From JBCDCU01 sp039180865 (GTDB lineage Bacteria > Pseudomonadota > Alphaproteobacteria > Rhizobiales > JACESI01), in the NCBI GenBank assembly GCA_039180865.1, contig JBCDCZ010000224.1, forward strand, positions 1 to 7,413: DNA of 7,413 nucleotides. The letters are read 5' to 3'. Shown in pieces: positions 1 to 5,272 of the stretch (the stretch's first letter is position 1; each line of letters starts with the position of its first letter). Below the pieces are notes generated by a model, which saw only the letters and a list, made by a program, of their open reading frames with translations, was not told where the DNA came from and searched no databases. The position numbers and the translations under genes were made by a program.

Positions 1-39
1 CAGGGCCCGGATCGTTTCCTGAAACAAAACCGTGCTCAT
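1..39 (-). CDS. 5' end of the next minus-strand gene, cut by the window edge
   Basis: Thirteen codons are visible from an ATG at 39-37, reading MSTVLFQETIRAL with no stop before the edge. A GGGAG sequence about 6 bases upstream of the ATG is a good ribosome binding site. The preceding gene, the SctB-like translocator, stops 66 bases upstream on the same strand, so this could be the next member of the same operon. Position suggests another T3S component, chaperone or effector, but 13 residues do not allow any family to be named. The call rests only on the ATG, the ribosome binding site and the strand. Confidence 0.5.
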   Translation of the reverse strand, partial: MSTVLFQETIRAL

Positions 40-84
40 GACCGCTCCCGATCCCGTAAGGTTACGTATCGAATTAAGCCAGCC

Positions 85-119
85 TCACCAGGGGATGTCA
101 AATGATCATCCCTTGGTGA
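85..119 (-). other. stem-loop over the sctB stop codon
   Basis: Bases 85-97 and 107-119 form a 13-bp inverted repeat around a 9-base loop. It has one imperfect position: G-U if transcribed from the plus strand, A-C on the minus-strand message. The stop codon of the SctB-like gene (108-106) lies at the stem/loop junction. No T-rich tract follows on either strand, so it is not a standard intrinsic terminator. It may act as an RNA stability or processing element, or a weak attenuator, before the next gene. The repeat is seen directly; its role is inferred. Confidence 0.5.
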
Positions 120-1110
120 CAGCTGCCATTTGCTCGACTTCAGCATCGCGGAGTTCCTTGATGAAATTGATGAGATGTTTCATGAATTCATCAAGCGCCT
201 GTTGAACTTCGCGATCGACATCAGCTTCCGATTTGGTGAGTTCTGCTTCGGCTGCCTCTTCGGAGGCGTCCGCTTCCAGGTCCTTTGCTTGAGCGCCTGT
301 CAGCGATTGGACAGCCCCAGCGCTAGAACTTCCCATGCCGCCGATGGCCCCTCCCATCGAGGCGGTCTGTTGAGCCTTTGCCGATGACGCGCTCACAGTC
401 TCCAAGCTGATCTTGGCATTCACGTTCATTTCGTTGGCTTGGTTACTCATCTGCGCGGCTTGCGTATTCAGTTTAGTAGCCGCTGTGCCGCTCGTATTTG
501 AGGCAATCTTCGAGGTCTGAGCTGCCTGGTTTGATAGTTGGGTTGCCTGTTGCGTCTGCTGCCCGGCATTTTTCAGTTCGGCCATGTTCCCCTTCATGCC
601 TCTGAGCGACACTGCGGACATCACGATTGAAACAACGGCCGTAACCACGGTCAAAACAAGTGCGGTAATCGCGCCTGTGCGCATCTTGTCAGCAGCGGCC
701 GAAAGGTCGCCAGCCTGTCGGTCCAACTGTTCTTTCGCTTCGAGGCGAGAACTAAGGCGCTGGTTAAGCGCCTCTTTGCGTTGTTGTCCGGCATTTTCGA
801 CCATGGCCCGGGCGAGCAGCTTTGCGACGTCAGCAACGAAGGGAAGATCCGCCAATCGGCTTGCTGCTTCCTCGAAAGCGTCAAGTGCTGCGGCTGTGTT
901 CGAGTTGGACGGATCAGCGGCAGGGGTGAAGTTTGGGCTCTTCAACATTGCGAGGAAGATGCCCTTTTCCGCTTCCGGCATATCCGCAATGCGGGATTGG
1001 ATCCCGGCTGCAAATGTTTCGGCCTGCTGCTTCGTGACCGTCAGCTCGCCCGAACTGTTGATCCAGCTCGCCGGCAAATAAGCCGAATTGATACCAGATA
1101 TCTCACTCAT
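106..1110 (-). CDS. sctB: SctB (YopD/IpaC-class) T3S translocator, 334 aa
   Basis: Likely the minor hydrophobic translocator, which with SctE forms the translocation pore in the host membrane. One clear membrane segment lies at residues 146-168 (AITALVLTVVTAVVSIVMSA), as in YopD/PopD. Residues 300-330 form an amphipathic helix resembling the C-terminal amphipathic region of YopD. Residues 183-230 are rich in Gln, Asn, Ser, Thr and Ala and contain two related units (ATQLSNQAAQ at 189 and ATKLNTQAAQ at 211) spaced 22 residues apart, suggesting a helical rod. There is no signal peptide, as expected for a T3S substrate. The ATG has AAGG 10-11 bases upstream. It lies 34 bases after the SctE-like gene and after a SycD-type chaperone, giving the classical chaperone-SctE-SctB order. 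Family assignment rests on length, single membrane segment and context, so sequence identity may be low. Confidence 0.82.
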   Translation of the reverse strand: MSEISGINSAYLPASWINSSGELTVTKQQAETFAAGIQSRIADMPEAEKGIFLAMLKSPNFTPAADPSNSNTAAALDAFEEAASRLADLPFVADVAKLLARAMVENAGQQRKEALNQRLSSRLEAKEQLDRQAGDLSAAADKMRTGAITALVLTVVTAVVSIVMSAVSLRGMKGNMAELKNAGQQTQQATQLSNQAAQTSKIASNTSGTAATKLNTQAAQMSNQANEMNVNAKISLETVSASSAKAQQTASMGGAIGGMGSSSAGAVQSLTGAQAKDLEADASEEAAEAELTKSEADVDREVQQALDEFMKHLINFIKELRDAEVEQMAAVTKG

Positions 1111-1144
1111 TTTATCAAGTCCTTATTGAGTGTCCCAATGATTA

Positions 1145-2197
1145 TCAGCCGCTGAACCGAGAGCTGGCGAAAGTCTTGCCGCGGTCATTCATGCTGACGG
1201 AAACCTCACCAAGCATGTCGGCGAAGGCCTTCGCCCGGCCTGACATCTGAGAGAAGATTTCATCGATGAGATCATCGATCAATTGCATCTCACCTTCCAT
1301 TTCTTTGGCTTCCGCCATTCTGTCGCTGGCATCCGCTCTTGCCTGGGCTGCCTGGAAACCGGTGACGCCAGAGCCGATGGATGTTACGCCGGTGCCGATA
1401 CCTGCAACTGCTCCAAGGCCACCGCCGATGAGTTTCGCTGCAGTTGCGATCGTGCTTGCCTGTCCACCAGGTACGAAGAAGGCAGCGATACCGACAACAA
1501 CACCGATGACGGCCATTGTGATCTGGAAGGCCATATCGGCTTTACCGGCGGCTTCCTTCGCTTCTTCCTCGGATTTACCTTTTGCGATCGCGGAAGCATA
1601 AGCGATATTGCCCGCAATCCCCATGCCAGTCGCTTCCTGCACCGTGGCATCGATTGCCATCGTTATCTGCACGACCGCCGCGACCGTTAAGAGCGCCGCG
1701 AGACCTTGTGCTCCAGGGACGGCCCACATCGCCGCAGCGACGATCGTCGTTGCAATGGCACCGATCCAGGTAAAGGCAAGCTTGAGTTTATTCCAGAAGC
1801 CTTTTTTCTCTTCCTTTTTCTCAGCTTTATCGAGATCGTCTTGAGCTTTTTCGTATTTCGCTGTCTTTTCGCTAAGCTGGCCACGCTTCTCTTCCTGGAC
1901 GGCGACAAGCCGCTCCTTGTCGCTTTCGCCCATGACCTCTTTCAGCTTTGAAAGGGCTTCGCCGAGAATGGCATCCAATGCGTCACCACTTGCTTTCGAG
2001 GCAAAGGGCGCGAGGCTCGCAATGATGACCACGTAGCCTGCACTTGCTGCTTGCGATTTTTGCGTGTCGGGCGTGGCGCCAGACTGGCCAACACTTCCCT
2101 GACCTGTTGTCGATGGCGTATCTTGTGTGCCCTGGGTCCCGTCCGTTTGGGTTAACGGGATTCCTCCGCCCGTGCGCTGGATATTCATATCGGACAT
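1145..2197 (-). CDS. sctE: SctE (YopB/IpaB-class) T3S translocator, 350 aa
   Basis: Major hydrophobic translocator, predicted to be secreted by the needle and inserted into the host membrane with SctB. Residues 1-53 are polar and low in complexity, as in T3S export signals. Residues 54-90 hold the block VVIIASLAP...SGDALDAILGE, shared with the second SctE-like gene here. Residues 95-133 are a charged coiled coil. Hydrophobic segments follow at 141-160, 165-185 and 223-242, then a Gly-rich hydrophobic stretch at 246-283 and a C-terminal amphipathic helix (EMQLIDDLIDEIFSQMSG, 303-320). The two-segment hydrophobic core after a coiled coil is the family layout. AAGGAAG lies 6 bases before the ATG. 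It starts 46 bases after the TPR chaperone and ends 34 bases before sctB. It is most likely the canonical partner of that chaperone. Confidence 0.86.
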   Translation of the reverse strand: MSDMNIQRTGGGIPLTQTDGTQGTQDTPSTTGQGSVGQSGATPDTQKSQAASAGYVVIIASLAPFASKASGDALDAILGEALSKLKEVMGESDKERLVAVQEEKRGQLSEKTAKYEKAQDDLDKAEKKEEKKGFWNKLKLAFTWIGAIATTIVAAAMWAVPGAQGLAALLTVAAVVQITMAIDATVQEATGMGIAGNIAYASAIAKGKSEEEAKEAAGKADMAFQITMAVIGVVVGIAAFFVPGGQASTIATAAKLIGGGLGAVAGIGTGVTSIGSGVTGFQAAQARADASDRMAEAKEMEGEMQLIDDLIDEIFSQMSGRAKAFADMLGEVSVSMNDRGKTFASSRFSG

Positions 2198-2243
2198 TTT
2201 TTTCTTCCTTCTTTACCCTGGCCGTATTGTCGGCGTGTTTCGT

Positions 2244-2801
2244 CTATTCTTGTTGCGCTTTGATGTCGTTGATGGTTGCGATCAAGCCTTCGGCATGGGC
2301 CTTTTGGGCGTCAGTGCCGTATTCCGGAACGAGCGCGATCGCGATTTCGCATGTGTCGATCGCTTCATCGAATTCCTTCGCGCCCATAAGGCATTCGCTA
2401 ACCCTCAGATAGCCTTCAACATTGGTGGCCTCCATGGCGAGAAACATCATGTAGAGTTTCGCGGCGAGGGAGAAATTGCCGTCAACTTGATGGGTTGTGG
2501 CAAGCGCATAAGTGAAGCGGTTGTCATCTTGATTGAGCATTGTCAGCGTTTCGAAGATGTCGCGGGCTTTCTCTACCTGACCCGCATTCATGAACTGGAT
2601 ACCCATTGTAAAGAGAGCATTGAGTTCTTCTTCGGTCAGCCCAATGATGTCAGCGGGTGAAATACCTTGCTGCATCATCTTCACAAACTCTTTGTCCTGG
2701 AGCCCCGTTTTATCGAGCGCCTCCTGAACGATCGGAGCGGCTGCTTTGATTGCCTCTACGATTTGCTCCTGTTTGTGGGTGCCCATATCCAAGATTGACA
2801 T
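2244..2801 (-). CDS. sycD: SycD/LcrH/IpgC-type TPR chaperone of the translocators, 185 aa
   Basis: Class II T3S chaperone, which holds SctE and SctB soluble in the cytoplasm before export and in some systems also affects regulation. Three TPR units are visible at about residues 60-93, 94-127 and 128-161. They show the usual spaced Gly/Ala/aromatic pattern (GIQFMNAGQVEKARDIFETL; YLRVSECLMGAKEFDEAID). An N-terminal helical region with LTEEELNALF just before the first repeat is typical of the family. At 185 residues it is slightly longer than the usual 160-170. The ATG follows a strong AAGGAGAGG site. It lies directly upstream of sctE and sctB, as in lcrH-yopB-yopD. It is also the first gene after a 390-base gap, so it may head its own transcript. 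It may serve the 386-residue SctE-like protein as well, since no other SycD-type gene is in the window. Confidence 0.95.
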   Translation of the reverse strand: MSILDMGTHKQEQIVEAIKAAAPIVQEALDKTGLQDKEFVKMMQQGISPADIIGLTEEELNALFTMGIQFMNAGQVEKARDIFETLTMLNQDDNRFTYALATTHQVDGNFSLAAKLYMMFLAMEATNVEGYLRVSECLMGAKEFDEAIDTCEIAIALVPEYGTDAQKAHAEGLIATINDIKAQQE

Positions 2802-3191
2802 GATTTCCTCTCCTTCATGTTCAGTGAATCGAAATTAGCGGGTTCTGAATGCGTCCATTGTGATTAAAGTTACAAAGGAATGCCTTTTTTTGAAACTTTG
2901 CGGCTGGTCAAAGCGAAAAAGACGAATATCACGCGTTGATTGGGCTGATAAACGAAGCAGATTCTGAAAAAATCGGGAAACAAGAATGAGCAGCTTTTCG
3001 ACTGTTCCTCTAACGATGGTTAGTGAGCCGAACCGGATCCTGGATACTTTGATTGCACAAGGCGCATCAAACGCTTCCGATACTTCGAACCTCATAACGG
3101 ACCGGCCCGCATGACCTGCGTGGCTCCTTGACTATACATATGAGATGGAGTTTTCACAGCGCTCTTGGCAGCCGCCGAAGCGCATTCTGGT
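2802..3191. other. 390-base intergenic region between the two translocator units
   Basis: No convincing gene was found here, although the rest of the cluster is tightly packed. An 86-codon minus-strand frame (3095-2835) has no good ribosome binding site and no recognisable family. A 42-codon plus-strand frame (2986-3114) overlaps it antisense. Visible sites are a CRP/FNR-like palindrome (2859-2874), a short inverted repeat with arms at 3010-3014 and 3019-3023, and an imperfect GC-rich stem-loop (3159-3183) about 9 bases after the stop of the 386-residue gene. The stem-loop has no T tract. The gap most likely holds a 3' end for the upstream unit and the promoter of the sycD-sctE-sctB unit, but no clear -35/-10 pair was seen. 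Confidence 0.5.
2859..2874. promoter_or_regulatory. CRP/FNR-like palindrome upstream of the chaperone gene
   Basis: The sequence TGTGA-TTAAAG-TTACA matches the TGTGA-N6-TCACA layout of CRP-family operators at 9 of 10 half-site positions. It lies about 58 bases upstream of the sycD ATG, inside the large gap and in a plausible promoter position. No strong -10/-35 boxes were seen near it. A short AT-rich palindrome can arise by chance, so this is a candidate only. Confidence 0.25.
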
Positions 3192-4352
3192 TCAGGCTGT
3201 CAAACCTTGGCTGGGTAAACCTTTTGATCCATCGCTTTGAAGCGGATCGTAATCATTTAAAACCGTAGTAACGGTTGTTGGCGCTCCGGAGATGCGCTGC
3301 AAAATACTGTCGATCAAGGCTTCAATTTGCGCCATGATCGCTGCCATTTCGTCGTCTTTTTTCGTTGAGTTTCCGGACCGATCCACCGGCATGTGAGACG
3401 GTGTTAGTTGCTCGGTGTTGATGTCGGTTTCGCTGGTAACCGTCCGCTCAAACGACAAACGCAGTGAACTTGCGAGATCTGTGATGATAAGCTCTCCGCG
3501 CCCGGATCCGAAGACGCCCGCGGTTGCAGCGAGTGCCGCCGCAACGGCGACGCTTAGATTGAACGCGTTTGCGACAAAGCCGCTCAATTCCTGCTCGCTT
3601 GAATTAGATGATGCGGCAAGAATAGCGCCGATGTAGGCCGCGTTACCGCGAGTCGATCCGTCATTCACATCCTGCACCAGTGCATCCACGGTCACTGCGA
3701 GGCCAATTGCTCCGGAAGCGAGCAAAAGGGCGCTCACTGCTGCAACGTCGGGGAGACCGAAGGGGCGGCCGCCGATGACGCCCTGGAACAGATTGGAGAT
3801 AAAAGAAAAGACGTTGCGAATCACGTTTACAATCGAGGTCACCGCCTTTTTTACGACGTTGTCGATCGCCTCTACCGTCTTCTTTACGGCGTCGCCGATC
3901 GCTTGCACGACGTTTTTTCCGCCCTTCCCGCTTTTCTTCTTCTGCGCTTTTTCTGCCGCCTGGCGCTCAGCGCGTTCCGCTTCGACAATTTTTTGTTCCG
4001 CTTGCTTCAATCCTTCTGCTTTCGCAGAAAGCGCATTGCGTTTCTTGTTTTCTTCAACAATCAGGCGCTTTTCGTCTGAATTGCCGAGAATGTCTTTGAG
4101 TTTTGCCGTGAGTTCGCCGAGAAGCGCATCAAGGGCGTCGCCGCTTATTGCGGGCACGAGAGGAGCAAGGCTTGCTAGAATTACGATGTGGGCGCGTGGA
4201 AGGTTCGTATTTTGCACGTCGACCGGTACCGCGGCGGATGTTTGTTGAAAGACCCCCTCGCCCGCCGTTTGTTTTGAGGTGGTTTCGGCTGAGCGTGTTT
4301 CGCCTAAAGCTGTTGTCGATGCCGTCTGGGAGCCAATTGACAGATCGGACAT
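3192..4352 (-). CDS. second SctE-like translocator, divergent paralogue, 386 aa
   Basis: Clear relative of the 350-residue SctE in this window. Both start MSD and align without gaps to about residue 100, including HIVILASLAP and SGDALDALLGE at identical residue numbers. A charged coiled coil spans about 93-140. Residues 151-194 consist of four 11-residue amphipathic units (AIGDAVKKTVE, AIDNVVKKAVT and so on), where the paralogue has its first hydrophobic segment. Hydrophobic segments at 202-224 and 262-281 match the paralogue's later ones, and IEALIDSILQRISGA (343-357) matches its C-terminal helix. The Gly-rich stretch of the paralogue is missing. A GGAG site 8 bases before the ATG lies partly in a long inverted repeat. 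It may be an alternative translocator, a co-translocator or a secreted effector. The SctE family is well supported; the exact role is not. Confidence 0.82.
   Translation of the reverse strand: MSDLSIGSQTASTTALGETRSAETTSKQTAGEGVFQQTSAAVPVDVQNTNLPRAHIVILASLAPLVPAISGDALDALLGELTAKLKDILGNSDEKRLIVEENKKRNALSAKAEGLKQAEQKIVEAERAERQAAEKAQKKKSGKGGKNVVQAIGDAVKKTVEAIDNVVKKAVTSIVNVIRNVFSFISNLFQGVIGGRPFGLPDVAAVSALLLASGAIGLAVTVDALVQDVNDGSTRGNAAYIGAILAASSNSSEQELSGFVANAFNLSVAVAAALAATAGVFGSGRGELIITDLASSLRLSFERTVTSETDINTEQLTPSHMPVDRSGNSTKKDDEMAAIMAQIEALIDSILQRISGAPTTVTTVLNDYDPLQSDGSKGLPSQGLTA
3771..3902 (-). repeat. four 11-residue amphipathic repeats inside the 386-aa SctE-like protein
   Basis: Codons 151-194 encode four imperfect 11-residue units: AIGDAVKKTVE, AIDNVVKKAVT, SIVNVIRNVFS and FISNLFQGVIG. 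Each has hydrophobic residues at similar spacing. The first two carry a Lys-Lys pair and the last two become progressively more hydrophobic. Eleven-residue periodicity is typical of long amphipathic helices that lie on membranes or pack as right-handed coiled coils. The repeat is at protein level; the DNA copies are not identical. Confidence 0.6.
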
Positions 4353-4362
4353 TATCTTATCT

Positions 4363-4417
4363 CCAAATGTGAGGCGCCAACTCTAGCTGAAGTCCTCATT
4401 CGAGTTGTCACATTTGG
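4363..4417 (-). promoter_or_regulatory. long inverted repeat covering the Shine-Dalgarno of the 386-aa gene
   Basis: CCAAATGTGA (4363-4372) pairs perfectly with TCACATTTGG (4408-4417), and the inner CAACTC (4378-4383) pairs with GAGTTG (4402-4407). This leaves a 5-base bulge (4373-4377) and an 18-base loop. The message would fold into a 16-bp hairpin whose last two bases are the GG of the GGAG ribosome binding site (4364-4361), just before the ATG at 4352. It could limit ribosome access until melted or bound by a protein or small RNA. Alternatively, the DNA repeat may be a regulator's operator. Pairing is seen; function is inferred. Confidence 0.5.
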
Positions 4418-4423
4418 GACAGT

Positions 4424-4445
4424 CCGGAATCGTGAGGGATTCCGG
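4424..4445. terminator. perfect 8-bp stem-loop after sctY, possible terminator
   Basis: CCGGAATC (4424-4431) and GATTCCGG (4438-4445) form a perfect 8-bp stem with a 6-base loop, starting 5 bases after the sctY stop codon. On the minus-strand message no U-rich tract follows. On the plus strand TCTTTTC follows, which would suit a weak terminator for antisense transcription. Its place at a gene boundary suggests 3'-end formation, RNA processing or attenuation between sctY and the SctE-like gene. Confidence 0.35.
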
Positions 4446-4450
4446 TCTTT

Positions 4451-4834
4451 TCAGGATGCGCGGGGCTTTTGCGTCATCTGATTGGCAATCGCCTTTGCTT
4501 CGTCTTCGCGCCCTAATTGGAACAGGCACCGGGCGCGCAGATAATTGCGCATACGGGCACGCTCATCGGCCCTGGTATCCTGTGTCCCGTCCCCTTTCGC
4601 CCGTTCATCCAGGCGGTCGAGGCGCGAAAGCGCGACGTTGAAGTCATCGTTGAAAAAAGCGAGGACGGCGCGCGAAAGAAGTACATCGTCGCCGTTATCG
4701 CCGATTGCTTCCATCCCTTCGATGAGGGTTTGCGCTTTGTCAAAATGACCGTGCTGCGCGTAGACGAAGACCGTCAAAGACAGGTAATCGCGCTGTCGCG
4801 GCTGCAATGGGTCTCTGGAAAGGCGAAGCTCCAA
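4451..4834 (-). CDS. sctY: SctY (YscY-like) TPR chaperone of SctX, 127 aa
   Basis: YscY binds YscX in the cytoplasm, and the pair works at the export gate SctV so that early substrates are secreted. This protein has about three TPR-like helical pairs at residues 15-46, 50-80 and 95-122. Its stretch RQRDYLSLTVFVYAQHGH resembles the start of YscY, as recalled from the family. The length fits YscY (about 114 residues). The start is TTG at 4834-4832, after GAGAGG and 3 bases downstream of the sctX stop, so translation is probably coupled. No ATG occurs until residue 41, which would remove the first TPR. The order sctX-sctY is the same as yscX-yscY. Other small TPR chaperones such as YscG remain possible, but the neighbour argues against them. 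Confidence 0.78.
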   Translation of the reverse strand: MELRLSRDPLQPRQRDYLSLTVFVYAQHGHFDKAQTLIEGMEAIGDNGDDVLLSRAVLAFFNDDFNVALSRLDRLDERAKGDGTQDTRADERARMRNYLRARCLFQLGREDEAKAIANQMTQKPRAS

Positions 4835-4837
4835 GAT

Positions 4838-5227
4838 TTATCCTCTCAAGAGCGCCGCGAGAGCCGTGCGGATCTCATCGTCAAAGGCGATCTCTTCAGC
4901 GAGAAGGTTCGCCGCCGCCTCGAGCTTGGCTTGCGATTTTCCCGTCACAACCTCCGAAGCTTCCTTGAAGAGCGCTTCCACGGATCGGCGTGTATCGCTG
5001 AGAACGCTAGGCTCCAGGAGTTCCGGATCGACGTTTTCGGGTTGAAGAAGCCGCGGCAGACGCTCGTCCAGAGATGGGCGGCGCAGAATGTCGTCGAGAT
5101 CCCGGTCGCGCGGAAGGAAACTCGGTGCCGGTTTGCCTTCTTTCGGAAGATGCTGTTCGTCGCGCACCTTCCAGCGCGAAATGCTTTCAACGCCGACATC
5201 CAGTCTCTGTATTCTCATTCCGCTCAT
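4838..5227 (-). CDS. sctX: SctX (YscX-like) early T3S export protein, 129 aa
   Basis: YscX is a small secreted protein needed for export of the needle and early substrates in Ysc-type systems; it acts as a complex with YscY and contacts SctV. Length matches the family (about 122). The C-terminal part KLEAAANLLAEEIAFDDEIR (101-120), with the end TALAALLRG, follows the YscX pattern of an AAA-LL helix, acidic residues and a final hydrophobic helix. The N-terminus MSGMRIQRLDVGVESIS also resembles YscX around its conserved G-[VI]-E. No signal peptide or membrane segment is present. AAGGA lies 7 bases before the ATG at 5227. The downstream TPR gene is its expected chaperone, which strengthens both calls. 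The comparison is from memory, not an alignment run. Confidence 0.82.
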   Translation of the reverse strand: MSGMRIQRLDVGVESISRWKVRDEQHLPKEGKPAPSFLPRDRDLDDILRRPSLDERLPRLLQPENVDPELLEPSVLSDTRRSVEALFKEASEVVTGKSQAKLEAAANLLAEEIAFDDEIRTALAALLRG

Positions 5228-5272
5228 CTAAGTGTCCTTGCTGTCGGGCCGGCGCTGCGTCTGAAGCTAACT

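Noticed and set aside
584..1155. Plus-strand frames antisense to sctB
   Set aside because: Ser/Ala/Cys-rich mirror frames of a gene with clear translocator features; no ribosome binding sites.
2906..2911. TTGACC on the minus strand as a -35 box for sycD
   Set aside because: No acceptable -10 hexamer lies 16-18 bases downstream.
2884..2921. T-rich and A-rich arms that could form a hairpin
   Set aside because: Only a 5-bp core (CTTTG/CAAAG) pairs well and the outer arms need an uneven internal loop, so it is too weak to call a terminator.
2835..3095. 86-codon minus-strand frame in the 390-base gap
   Set aside because: No Shine-Dalgarno sequence before the ATG, no recognisable family, and composition unlike the neighbouring T3S proteins. 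It is noted in the gap entry but not called a gene.
3775..4248. 157-codon plus-strand frame with Phe-rich hydrophobic stretches
   Set aside because: The Phe-rich text is the reverse reading of the Lys/Glu-rich coiled coil of the 386-residue protein, not a membrane protein.
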